Assembly: GCA_015863195.1 (NCBI GenBank)
Contig: JACBXO010000010.1
Location: 1 to 47,579 of the forward strand
DNA length: 47,579 bases
Direction of reading: 5' to 3'
Source of the DNA: Aerococcaceae bacterium DSM 111022
GTDB lineage: Bacteria > Bacillota > Bacilli > Lactobacillales > Aerococcaceae
The stretch's first letter is position 1; the number at the start of each line of letters is the position of its first letter. The notes below the pieces were generated by a model. The model was not told the DNA's origin. It was given only the letters and a program-made list of their open reading frames with translations, and did no database searches. Positions 8,432 to 16,513 of this stretch are shown here, piece by piece. The translations under genes and the position numbers were made by a program.

Positions 8432-8620
8432 AGGATGCAAAAAAATGCATCCTCCTCGAAAATTTAAACAGAGGATGCACAACTCGTGCATCGCCAAAAT
8501 TATAAAGACGAAAGGATGCAAAAAAATGCATCCTCCTCTAAAATTTAAACAGAGGATGCACAACTCGTGCATCCCCAAAATTATAAAGACGAAAGGGTGC
8601 AAAAAAATGCATCCTTTTTT
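8432..8620. repeat. Array of five GATGCA/TGCATC palindromes, 81-bp double period
   Basis: Units start near 8432, 8471, 8513, 8552 and 8594. Loops alternate strictly: A/T loop, CAACTCG loop, A/T, CAACTCG, A/T. The 81-bp pair unit, linkers included, is repeated almost exactly. The last unit is followed by six T, so on the + strand it could terminate transcription. A C-rich, G-poor tract follows at 8637-8690. Confidence 0.9.
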
Positions 8621-8636
8621 CATCCATCATCCTCAT

Positions 8637-8690
8637 CCACCCACCCACCTAGTCCCCATCCCCCACACTCCCCCCACCAAACAACAAACC
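8637..8690 (+). other. C-rich, G-poor tract next to palindrome array
   Basis: About 54 bases are dominated by C and A with only one or two G, between the palindrome array and the mraZ promoter region. Comparable tracts flank most other arrays in the window, as C-rich after the array or as the G-rich complement before it. Unstructured C-rich RNA is typical of Rho loading sites, but that role is inference. Confidence 0.5.
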
Positions 8691-8762
8691 CATTCACATC
8701 AACATTCTACCTACATCACACACCACAAAATGTGTGTCGTTTTTGAATAAAAAAGTTTTTGG

Positions 8763-8786
8763 GTGGTAGAAAGTGGGGGATTGTGG
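8763..8786 (+). promoter_or_regulatory. MraZ operator: three GTGG repeats at exact 10-bp spacing
   Basis: GTGG occurs at 8763-8766, 8773-8776 and 8783-8786, one helical turn apart, 38 bp before the mraZ start. MraZ proteins are known to bind short G-rich direct repeats (TGGG/GTGG type) spaced by about 10 bp in their own promoter and repress the dcw operon. The arrangement therefore predicts autoregulation. The exact -35/-10 pair could not be fixed; the repeats probably overlap it. Confidence 0.8.
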
Positions 8787-8823
8787 TAGACTATTAGTAA
8801 CGAAAAATAGGGGGGTGTTGTCG

Positions 8824-9261
8824 GTGTTTATTGGAGAATATCAACATAATCTTGATGCCAAGGGACGCTTGACGATGCCGGCCAAATTTCGTCATTCTCT
8901 GGGATTAGAATTTGTAATTACCAGAGGGTTGGATGGCTGTTTATTTGGGTTTCCCAAAGATCGCTTCCAAGAAATTCAAGAAAAACTATCAAAATTACCA
9001 TTAACTAAAAAAGAAGCGCGTATGTTTTCTCGATTTTTCTTATCGGCTGCCACTGAAGTAGAAATCGATAAACAAGGACGCATTAATATACCAAATACAT
9101 TAATCAATTACGCTAAGATCGATAAGGAATGTCGCGTGATCGGCGTCTCAGACCGAATCGAGATTTGGAGCAGCGAAAAATGGGATGTATTTGCTGAAGA
9201 AGCAGAAGAAAACTTTGAAGATATAGCAGAAGAACTAATCGACTTTGAATTCGATTTGTAG
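8824..9261 (+). CDS. mraZ: Transcriptional regulator MraZ
   Basis: A 145-aa protein that forms ring-shaped oligomers and represses the division and cell wall cluster it heads. Two SpoVT/AbrB-like repeats are visible: [22 protein letters not shown] near the N-terminus, and the second copy with [15 protein letters not shown] around residues 80-95. I chose GTG 8824, 7 bp after the binding site AGGGGGGTG, because this gives the conserved family N-terminus. A longer frame from 8773 would start inside the operator. rsmH follows after 18 bp. Confidence 0.93.
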   Translation: MFIGEYQHNLDAKGRLTMPAKFRHSLGLEFVITRGLDGCLFGFPKDRFQEIQEKLSKLPLTKKEARMFSRFFLSAATEVEIDKQGRINIPNTLINYAKIDKECRVIGVSDRIEIWSSEKWDVFAEEAEENFEDIAEELIDFEFDL

Positions 9262-9279
9262 TTAGAAAGGGTGCACAGA

Positions 9280-10233
9280 ATGGCATTTGAACACGATACA
9301 GTGCTACTTCAAGAGACAATAGACGCGTTAGATGTCATTCCACATGGCATTTACGTCGACTGTACTCTAGGTGGAGCTGGCCATGCCCAGTATTTATTAA
9401 GTCAACTCAACGAACTTGGGCATCTCTATGCCTTTGACCAAGACATCAACGCAATTAACAATGCGAAAGAAGTTTTAAAAAACGAGATCGAAGCAGGAAA
9501 GGTCACGCTCATCCACCGAAATTTCCGCGACATCGATATGGCATTGAAAGAACACGATGTTAAATATGTGGCGGGCATTTATTATGATTTAGGCGTTTCT
9601 TCACCACAGTTAGATCACGGTGACCGTGGATTTAGCTACCGTCAAGAAGCACCGTTAGATATGCGGATGGATCAAACTCAAGAATTAACAGCGCACACGA
9701 TTGTTAATGAATGGGACTTCCATGAATTATTACGTATTATTTCTCGTTACGGCGAAGAACGCTTCGCTAAACGTATTGCACGAGCAATTGAACGAGAACG
9801 TGAAAAACAACCCATTCAAACAACCACAGAATTAGCAGAAATTATAAAAGAGGCAATTCCAGCGGCGACGCGCCGAACAGGAGGCCATCCTGCTAAACGA
9901 ACATTTCAAGCATTACGTATCGCGGTGAATGATGAACTGGGAGCGATAGAAGAATCAATCGAAGCCGGCTTGAAATTATTGACCGTTGGTGGACGCATGA
10001 GTATGATTTCATTTCACTCATTGGAAGACCGCATCGTTAAACAAATGTTTAAAGAAGCCAGCGCAACGCCAGACTTACCACCGAACTTGCCGATTATTCC
10101 AGCTGAATTTCAACCAGAATTCAAACTCATTAATCGCAAGCCAATTGTCGCAACAGACGAAGAATTAGAAGAAAATAATCGTGCGCGTAGTGCGAAATTA
10201 CGTGTCATCGAACGAACTTCTTTTAAGAATTAA
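9280..10233 (+). CDS. rsmH: 16S rRNA (cytosine1402-N4)-methyltransferase
   Basis: S-adenosylmethionine-dependent enzyme that N4-methylates C1402 of 16S rRNA. The 317-aa length is usual. Motifs include the SAM loop [15 protein letters not shown], the active-site-region motif [27 protein letters not shown], the insert with [20 protein letters not shown], and [18 protein letters not shown]. Start ATG 9280 follows AGAAAGGGTG (9264-9272). The GTG at 9271 is part of that binding site and is not the start. It sits second in the dcw cluster, as in most bacteria. Confidence 0.95.
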   Translation: MAFEHDTVLLQETIDALDVIPHGIYVDCTLGGAGHAQYLLSQLNELGHLYAFDQDINAINNAKEVLKNEIEAGKVTLIHRNFRDIDMALKEHDVKYVAGIYYDLGVSSPQLDHGDRGFSYRQEAPLDMRMDQTQELTAHTIVNEWDFHELLRIISRYGEERFAKRIARAIEREREKQPIQTTTELAEIIKEAIPAATRRTGGHPAKRTFQALRIAVNDELGAIEESIEAGLKLLTVGGRMSMISFHSLEDRIVKQMFKEASATPDLPPNLPIIPAEFQPEFKLINRKPIVATDEELEENNRARSAKLRVIERTSFKN

Positions 10234-10256
10234 GCATTTAAGAAAGTAGGTGAAAA

Positions 10257-10649
10257 ATGCAAACATTTGAAAATACAAAATCGACCTTTGTAAAAACTGA
10301 CAATATTCAATCAACACGTTCAGCAGCCAGACCTCAGGTGAATGAAAAAGTACTTGCACAACCTAAGGCTCTGACCAAGGTGCAGAAAACTGTAATTTCA
10401 GTGGGTGTTTGTGTTTTTTTACTGCTCATTTTTACGAATCTATTTGTACAATTTAAAGACGCACAATTAGTGCAAGAAATTGAACGTTATCAATTATCAG
10501 TGGGCGAATTAAACACAATGTCAGAAGGCGTCCTCAATGAAATTCATCAAGCAGGCAACTATGAAGATGTTAAAAAGGCTGCCCAAGAAGAGAAGATGAC
10601 AATCGAACAATCACGTGTTAAGGATATTTCAGATGAAGATGGACAATAA
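10257..10649 (+). CDS. ftsL: Cell division protein FtsL
   Basis: A 130-aa bitopic membrane protein. A basic cytoplasmic N-terminus (residues 1-41) is followed by one membrane segment (about 43-64, VISVGVCVFLLLIFTNLF) and a heptad-rich extracellular part typical of FtsL. It forms the divisome subcomplex with DivIC and DivIB that activates septal peptidoglycan synthesis. Sequence is poorly conserved, and identity rests on topology and position between rsmH and a class-B PBP. Its 3' end overlaps the PBP start by 17 bp, suggesting translational coupling. Confidence 0.85.
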   Translation: MQTFENTKSTFVKTDNIQSTRSAARPQVNEKVLAQPKALTKVQKTVISVGVCVFLLLIFTNLFVQFKDAQLVQEIERYQLSVGELNTMSEGVLNEIHQAGNYEDVKKAAQEEKMTIEQSRVKDISDEDGQ

Positions 10650-12318
10650 AGATTCAAGATTTAATATTGTAATATTCGTCGCTTTTATCATTGTTGTTTT
10701 TATCATCTTTGGTGCACGACTGTTTCAAATTGGTGTTGTTAACGAAGTAAACGATGTTGCATTCGAGCCAATGGACCACAAACAAACCCAATTAAGAAGT
10801 AGTAATCTACCAACACGCAGAGGAAGTATTTTGGACCAAACGGGCCAACCAATTGCTGTAGATACTACTTCTTATTCTATTTATGTCAATGTGGATGATA
10901 ATCCAGAAACAGAAAGTATTGAAGATGTTGATGCTGCAGCAGAAATTTTAAGTAGCTATTTACCACTATCAATTGATGAAATAATAAATACGTTAAAAAC
11001 GCCCGGTGCTTCTCAAGTTGAATTTGGGGCAGCGGGGCAAGGTTTGACATTAGACCAAAAAATGAGCATTGAACAGCACGACTTATCAGGTGTGTTTTTT
11101 ACACAAAACCCTGATCGCAGTTATTTAAATCCATATTTTGCTTCGCATTTAATTGGCTATACACTTCCTGAAGAAAATGCGGAAGGTGGGTCAACTCGAA
11201 TTGCGGGTCAAATTGGGATTGAATATGCCTATAATAATCAATTGAATGATTATCAAATCGCAGAATCTGAAAGTGGTGTCGCCAATGGACGTGATATCAC
11301 TGTCAGTTTGGAGATGAACTTACAAAACTATTTAGAGGATTTACTGTCGACGACAAATGAGAAGTATGCTCCTAAAAATATTTCAGCTTATTTAGTTGAA
11401 GCTGAAACGGGAAGATTACTGGCATCTGGGCAAAGGCCTAGTTTTGACCTCAATACCTTAGAAGGAATTGAAGCCGAATGGCGGAATCTTTTAGTAGAAA
11501 ATGCCTATGAGCCAGGTTCAACCATCAAAATTTTGACAACCGCAGCTGCTTATGACTTGGGAATTGTCCAACCGAGTGACACATTCGAGTCAGGGGAGAT
11601 TGACCTTTACGGGACGACCGTTAAGGATTATAACGAAGTAGGTTGGGGAGAAATCACTTATGATGAAGGGCTGATCCACTCAAGTAACGTTGGGGTGGCA
11701 GAGTTAGTTGAGAAAATGGGAACGACAAAATGGCAAGAAACTTTAGCCGATTTTGGATTTGGTGAAACAACCAATTCAGGTTTGGCCAATGAAAATGCGG
11801 GGGATATCAATTTTGACAACCCGGTTTCTGCTATTATGTCTGGGTTCGGGCAAGGATTATTAACGAGTCCGATTCAATTATTGCAAGCTTATTCAATGAT
11901 TGGGAATGATGGTCAAATGATGAAATTGCAATATATTGACCAAATTGAAGGTCAACAACCAAATAGTCCAAAAGTGATTAAACAAGGGATTAGCCAAGAA
12001 GTGGCGAATCATATTTTAGATGTGATGGTCCAAACGGTGGAGCATCCTGAAGGAACGGCTCGCGACTTTGATAATGACACTGTCCAAATTGCAGCTAAAA
12101 CGGGGACGGCACAAATTGCGGACCCGAATGGAATTGGGTATTTAACGGGACCGACGGATTATTACTTTTCAGTGATCAGTTTCTTCCCGGCCGAAGATCC
12201 GAAATATATGTTGTATGTCAGCATGCAACAGCCTGAGACACCCAACCAAAGAACGGGTGCTCAAATTATTGCGGAATTATTCCATCCATTTGTTGACTAT
12301 GTCATGTTAAGTGATTAA
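10633..12318 (+). CDS. ftsI: Septal class-B penicillin-binding protein (FtsI/PBP2X type), without PASTA domains
   Basis: D,D-transpeptidase that cross-links septal peptidoglycan outside the membrane. One N-terminal membrane anchor (about residues 10-32) precedes the dimerisation domain with NLPTRRGSILDQTGQPIA. The transpeptidase motifs are STIK (active-site Ser296), SSN (350-352) and KTG (489-491). Length is about 561 aa. Many Lactobacillales and Bacillales dcw PBPs exceed 700 aa because of C-terminal PASTA repeats, which are absent here. The start is ATG 10633 (AAGGA at 10620) or ATG 10639; both overlap ftsL. Position and motifs support the septal paralogue. Confidence 0.9.
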   Translation: MKMDNKDSRFNIVIFVAFIIVVFIIFGARLFQIGVVNEVNDVAFEPMDHKQTQLRSSNLPTRRGSILDQTGQPIAVDTTSYSIYVNVDDNPETESIEDVDAAAEILSSYLPLSIDEIINTLKTPGASQVEFGAAGQGLTLDQKMSIEQHDLSGVFFTQNPDRSYLNPYFASHLIGYTLPEENAEGGSTRIAGQIGIEYAYNNQLNDYQIAESESGVANGRDITVSLEMNLQNYLEDLLSTTNEKYAPKNISAYLVEAETGRLLASGQRPSFDLNTLEGIEAEWRNLLVENAYEPGSTIKILTTAAAYDLGIVQPSDTFESGEIDLYGTTVKDYNEVGWGEITYDEGLIHSSNVGVAELVEKMGTTKWQETLADFGFGETTNSGLANENAGDINFDNPVSAIMSGFGQGLLTSPIQLLQAYSMIGNDGQMMKLQYIDQIEGQQPNSPKVIKQGISQEVANHILDVMVQTVEHPEGTARDFDNDTVQIAAKTGTAQIADPNGIGYLTGPTDYYFSVISFFPAEDPKYMLYVSMQQPETPNQRTGAQIIAELFHPFVDYVMLSD

Positions 12319-12327
12319 ACGATTAAA

Positions 12328-12384
12328 CGGCTAATCGGCTAATCGGCTAATCGGCTAATCGGCTGATTGGTTGAAAAACCAACC
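12328..12384. repeat. Five 8-bp tandem repeats (CGGCTAAT) and a small hairpin
   Basis: CGGCTAAT is repeated four times from 12328 to 12359, and a fifth, changed copy (CGGCTGAT) ends at 12367. The hairpin GGTTG..CAACC (12369-12384) follows at once. The block starts 10 bp after the PBP stop and lengthens the gap to murE to about 150 bp. The tandem could vary in copy number by slippage. Confidence 0.8.
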
Positions 12385-12466
12385 GACCAACTATCCGACT
12401 AATCCAAATCCAGTCTATTTAACGAAATTTAAGATATCCCATTTTAAATTTAGAAAGGGTAAAAAT

Positions 12467-13975
12467 ATGAATCAATTAGAACTCCTTAGTCCAATAAGAA
12501 GTTACCGAATATATGATCAAGCAAATAAATTACAAGAAGAAGTGACAACCTTAGTCAATGACACACGCCAAGTAATTCCGGGTAGCTGTTTTATCGCTAT
12601 TCGTGGGGAACACTTCGATGGCCATTCTGCAATCGCGGAGGTAATCGAAAGTGGCGCAAGTTTAGTCATTGTGGAAGAAAAACCAGAAAATGTGGAGGAA
12701 CTGAGCACGCAAGCAACAATCATTGTTGTACCGAGTACTTTCCGCGCCCAAGCGGTGTTATCGAATCAATTTTACGGGGAACCGTCAACAAAATTGAATT
12801 TGGTGGCAATCACGGGAACGAATGGGAAAACGACAACGGCCAACATGATTAATGACTTGTTGGAAGGCCTCGAGCGTAAAACCGGCATGATTGGGACGAT
12901 GCATTACAAAGTCGACCAAACATATTATCCGGCAGTGAATACGACGCCAAACTCGATGGTGCTCCAAGGACTTTTCAACGAAATGGTTGAAGCGGATGTA
13001 ACAGACGCAGTTATCGAAGCGTCATCGCATGCACTTCAATTAGGGCGCTTATGGTGCACAGACGTTGACTGTGCGGTGTTCACAAATTTAACGCGTGAAC
13101 ATATCGACTTCCACAAAACGATGGAAAATTATGCTTACGCTAAAAGTTTATTGTTTAGTCAATTAGGGCAAAAAACACATAAAGGGAAAGTCAAGCTCGC
13201 GGTCTTAAATGATGACGATGAATATGCGTCGGTTATGGCCCAAGCGACTAGCGCCGAGATTGTAACATACTCGCTCGTTAACCCGAACGCAACGGCTTTT
13301 AGTGATAATATTCGTTTACTTGACAACCAAACAACATTCACTTTACATGTCTACGACAAAGAATTTGAAGTGGCGATTCCGATGCTAGGAACTTACAATA
13401 TTTCAAACTATATGGCGGCATTTTTAGTGATGCATGAATATTACGGCTACGACCCAGAAACGATAATCGAAGCGACAAACAAACACTTCGAAGGCGTTTC
13501 AGGCCGCATGGAAGTTATTGAAGCAGAAACGGACTTTGAAGTGGTCGTTGACTTTGCGCACACACCTGATGCCTTAGAAAATGTTTTACTTGAACTGAAT
13601 CGCTTCAAAAAAGGCCGTATTATCACACTCTTCGGCCACTCTGGTGGGAACCGCGACAGTGGTGCACGCCCAGAATTAGGCGATATTTTGTTTAAATATA
13701 GTGATGAAATCGTCTTTACAGCAGACAACCCGCGATTTGAGGATGTAACTTCGATTTGTCAAATGATGATCCAAGATCATGATGAAAAACCATATACCAT
13801 TATTGAAAAAAGAGAAGAAGCAGTGAAATTTGCATTGGAACTAGCGCGCGAGAATGATATAGTATTATTTGCTGGAAAAGGCGGCGAGCCTTATCAAATT
13901 ATTGGGGACGAAAAGATTCCTTATAATGAAGCAGAATATATTAAACAACAACTAGAAGCTATGCGTTTAGCCTAG
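12467..13975 (+). CDS. murE: UDP-N-acetylmuramyl-tripeptide synthetase
   Basis: ATP-dependent Mur ligase that adds the third stem-peptide residue to UDP-MurNAc-L-Ala-D-Glu. It has 502 aa. The ATP loop TGTNGKTT lies at about 116-123, followed by EASSHALQLGRL and the THLTREH-like stretch NLTREHIDFH, a Lys in NYAYAKSLLF expected to be carbamylated, and DNPR at 420-423. DNPR is the form described for meso-diaminopimelate-adding enzymes, whereas characterised lysine-adding MurE differs there, so the substrate is uncertain. ATG 12467 follows AGAAAGGG. An upstream in-frame TTG at 12371 would translate repeat DNA and is rejected. mraY follows after 17 bp. Confidence 0.92.
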   Translation: MNQLELLSPIRSYRIYDQANKLQEEVTTLVNDTRQVIPGSCFIAIRGEHFDGHSAIAEVIESGASLVIVEEKPENVEELSTQATIIVVPSTFRAQAVLSNQFYGEPSTKLNLVAITGTNGKTTTANMINDLLEGLERKTGMIGTMHYKVDQTYYPAVNTTPNSMVLQGLFNEMVEADVTDAVIEASSHALQLGRLWCTDVDCAVFTNLTREHIDFHKTMENYAYAKSLLFSQLGQKTHKGKVKLAVLNDDDEYASVMAQATSAEIVTYSLVNPNATAFSDNIRLLDNQTTFTLHVYDKEFEVAIPMLGTYNISNYMAAFLVMHEYYGYDPETIIEATNKHFEGVSGRMEVIEAETDFEVVVDFAHTPDALENVLLELNRFKKGRIITLFGHSGGNRDSGARPELGDILFKYSDEIVFTADNPRFEDVTSICQMMIQDHDEKPYTIIEKREEAVKFALELARENDIVLFAGKGGEPYQIIGDEKIPYNEAEYIKQQLEAMRLA

Positions 13976-13992
13976 TTGAAAAGGAGAAACAA

Positions 13993-14943
13993 ATGCAATC
14001 AATTGTGACATTTATGGCAAGTTTTCTAATTACACTCGCTTGCACACCACTATTTATTCAATATTTTAGACGTAAAAAATTAGGTCAAACAACCCGTGAA
14101 GATGGCCCTTTATGGCATGAAGCAAAAACCGGAACACCTACAATGGGTGGGACAGTTTTCACACTTTCAGCAGTCGTTGTGATTTTGTTTTTAGGCCTAT
14201 TTTTCAACCAACTTAATGGCTTTACAGTCAGCATTATCTTAACACTGGCAGTGTTTGGAAGTATTGGTTTTGTGGATGACTTTATTAGTATTTTCAAACA
14301 ACAAAATGAAGGTCTAACATCTGGACAAAAATTCATCGCGCAAGTTGTTTCATCATTCTTGATTATTATCCTAGGTGGATTCTTAGGAATTGACTGGACA
14401 GCAAACTTATTTGGCTTCCAATTACAAAACACATTATTAATCGCATTATTTGCGTCATTTTGGATGGTTGGTTTTTCAAATGCAACGAATTTAACCGATG
14501 GACTGGATGGTTTAGCAACTGGTTTATCCATTATTGCTTACGGAACTTACGCTATTATTGCTTATCAAGATGGCAACCAAGCTGTATTATTTAGCTGTTT
14601 AGCTGTAATCGGTGGTTTAGTGGCCTTCTTATTTTACAATAAGAAACCTGCTAAAATCTTTATGGGGGATGTTGGTTCTCTAGCACTGGGTGCAGGACTG
14701 GCAATCATTTCATTTATGTTGGACCGTCCACTGAGTTTATTAGTGATTGGATCAGTGTTTGTAATAGAAACAGCCAGCGTTATTTTACAAGTTACGTCAT
14801 TTAAAACACGCGGCAAACGTATTTTCAAAATGAGCCCGATTCACCATCACTTTGAAATGAGCGGTTGGAGTGAATCACGCGTGGTTTACACATTTTGGGC
14901 GGTTGGATTACTCAGCTCCGTGCTTTATTTATTATTCGCGTAA
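13993..14943 (+). CDS. mraY: Phospho-N-acetylmuramoyl-pentapeptide-transferase
   Basis: Integral membrane enzyme that moves phospho-MurNAc-pentapeptide from UDP to undecaprenyl phosphate, giving lipid I. It has 316 aa with about ten membrane segments. Signature motifs are the Asp pair in GFVDDFISIF, NLTDGLDGLATG, KIFMGDVGSLALG and SPIHHHFEMSGWSE. The binding site AAGGAG precedes ATG 13993. It lies between murE and murD, the classical order. Confidence 0.95.
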   Translation: MQSIVTFMASFLITLACTPLFIQYFRRKKLGQTTREDGPLWHEAKTGTPTMGGTVFTLSAVVVILFLGLFFNQLNGFTVSIILTLAVFGSIGFVDDFISIFKQQNEGLTSGQKFIAQVVSSFLIIILGGFLGIDWTANLFGFQLQNTLLIALFASFWMVGFSNATNLTDGLDGLATGLSIIAYGTYAIIAYQDGNQAVLFSCLAVIGGLVAFLFYNKKPAKIFMGDVGSLALGAGLAIISFMLDRPLSLLVIGSVFVIETASVILQVTSFKTRGKRIFKMSPIHHHFEMSGWSESRVVYTFWAVGLLSSVLYLLFA

Positions 14944-14975
14944 TCAATCATTACGTTTTCTTTAAAACATATGCT

Positions 14976-15009
14976 TTTACGTTATTTTTTACTGTAAATA
15001 TGGTAAAAT
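14976..15009 (+). promoter_or_regulatory. Possible internal promoter before murD
   Basis: TTTACG (14976-14981), a 17-bp spacer and TATGGT (14999-15004) form one possible promoter. An overlapping extended -10 (TGGTAAAAT, ending 15009) is another. A transcript from here would immediately form the long hairpin at 15037-15088. Weak evidence only. Confidence 0.35.
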
Positions 15010-15036
15010 ATGTAGAAGTAGAATATAAAACAATAA

Positions 15037-15095
15037 AGGATTCTTTGTTATCAATCCGTAGATTTCTACACTGATAACAAAGGATCCTATTTTTA
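15037..15095 (+). terminator. Long terminator-like hairpin between mraY and murD
   Basis: An arm ending in TTTGTTATCA (to 15053) pairs with TGATAACAAAGGATCCT (15072-15088) over about 17 bp with one mismatch, followed by ATTTTTAAA. It sits inside the cluster, 95 bp after mraY and 33 bp before murD. It either separates two transcription units or acts as an attenuator. Confidence 0.65.
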
Positions 15096-15127
15096 AATAA
15101 ACAGTAATTTTTAACCGAGGAGATAAT

Positions 15128-16498
15128 ATGAAATCAACACAAGATTTAACAAACAAACACATTTTAGTTTTAGGTTATGCTATGACAGGGAAAAGTGTAG
15201 TTGATTTTCTAGTCAAACAAGGCGCGAATGTCGCACTCAATGACCGAGGGGATCTGTCTACAGACCCGTCGGTTTCTTTTCTTATTGAACAAGGCGTCAA
15301 AGTTGTTGACGGCGGGCACCCACTTGAATTATTGGACGGCGATTTAGATTTTATCGTCAAAAATCCTGGTATCCCTTATTCAATTCCTATCTTAGAAGAA
15401 GCCTTAAAACGCAATATTCCGATTTATACCGATATTGAGTTGAGCTCTCGTTATGCCGTGTGCCCAATTGTTGGGATTACAGGTTCTAACGGGAAAACGA
15501 CGACAACGGCACTTCTTTACGAAATGCTTAAAAATCGTGGGCGTGGTGAGGCGCATTTGGCTGGAAATATCGGGATTCCAACCCTTGATATTGTTCAAAA
15601 CGCTACCGATTCTGATATAATTGTGATGGAAGTTTCAAGTTTCCAACTCGAGGGCACTGAGCAATTTCATCCCCACATTGCCGTTTTAACCAATATTTTC
15701 GAAGCGCACCTGGATTATCATGGAAGTCGTGAAAATTATGTTCAGGCTAAACTCAAATTAATCGCCAACCAAACGTCAGATGATTACCTCATTTATAATT
15801 ATGACCAGCCTGAATTGCATGATTTGGTCGCTGACAGTCCGGCGGTAAGAATACCGTTTTCGACAATGAGAGTGGATGAATATGTTCGTTCGCATGGAAT
15901 TTACGAAGAAGCTGGCGTTATTTACTATCAAGGTGAAGCGTTATTTAATACCGACTTAATTCAAATTCCTGGCGAGCATAATGTGCAAAATGTCATCGCA
16001 GCGGTTGCAGTTGCTTTGATCGAAGGAATTGAGCTTGCCTCAATTAAAGAGGAAATCAATAAGTATCAAGGTATGCCTCATAGAATTCAGCCTATCGGGG
16101 AATTCAACGGACGACGCTATTACAATGATTCGAAGGCGACCAATATTACAGCTACGATTACGGCACTTGATAGTTTCGAAGAGCCAATTGTTTATATCGG
16201 TGGTGGACTTGATAGAGGGAATACTTTTGAAGAGTTAGAAGCGCACTTAAAATATGTGAAAGTGGCGGCATTGTACGGCGAGACGAGAGAGAAGATGCGG
16301 GAGTCTTTTGTGGCGGCGGGCGTGCCGGTGGTGGAAGTGTTCGAGACGTTGGAAGAAGCGGTGGCATTTGCGGACGGGCATGCTGAAGTGGGCGAAGTGG
16401 TGTTATTTTCGCCGAGTTGTGCGTCTTGGGACCAGTTCAAAAACTACGAAATCCGCGGGGTCAATTTTGTTGAAGCGGTAGAGCGATTAAATAAATAA
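15128..16498 (+). CDS. murD: UDP-N-acetylmuramoyl-L-alanine--D-glutamate ligase
   Basis: Cytoplasmic Mur ligase adding D-Glu to UDP-MurNAc-L-Ala with ATP. It has 456 aa. Motifs are the N-terminal nucleotide-binding-like LVLGYAMTGKS, the ATP loop GITGSNGKTTTTALL, EVSSFQLEGTEQF, LTNIFEAHLDYHGS, MPHRIQPIGEFNGRRYYNDSKATN and SPSCASWDQFKNYEIRG. The binding site CGAGGAG precedes ATG 15128. murG follows after 15 bp. Confidence 0.95.
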   Translation: MKSTQDLTNKHILVLGYAMTGKSVVDFLVKQGANVALNDRGDLSTDPSVSFLIEQGVKVVDGGHPLELLDGDLDFIVKNPGIPYSIPILEEALKRNIPIYTDIELSSRYAVCPIVGITGSNGKTTTTALLYEMLKNRGRGEAHLAGNIGIPTLDIVQNATDSDIIVMEVSSFQLEGTEQFHPHIAVLTNIFEAHLDYHGSRENYVQAKLKLIANQTSDDYLIYNYDQPELHDLVADSPAVRIPFSTMRVDEYVRSHGIYEEAGVIYYQGEALFNTDLIQIPGEHNVQNVIAAVAVALIEGIELASIKEEINKYQGMPHRIQPIGEFNGRRYYNDSKATNITATITALDSFEEPIVYIGGGLDRGNTFEELEAHLKYVKVAALYGETREKMRESFVAAGVPVVEVFETLEEAVAFADGHAEVGEVVLFSPSCASWDQFKNYEIRGVNFVEAVERLNK

Positions 16499-16513
16499 GG
16501 ATGTGTTAGGAAG

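Noticed and set aside
12371-12466. N-terminal extension of MurE from TTG 12371
   Set aside because: It would translate intergenic DNA just after the 8-bp tandem. ATG 12467 has a clear binding site and gives the family N-terminus.
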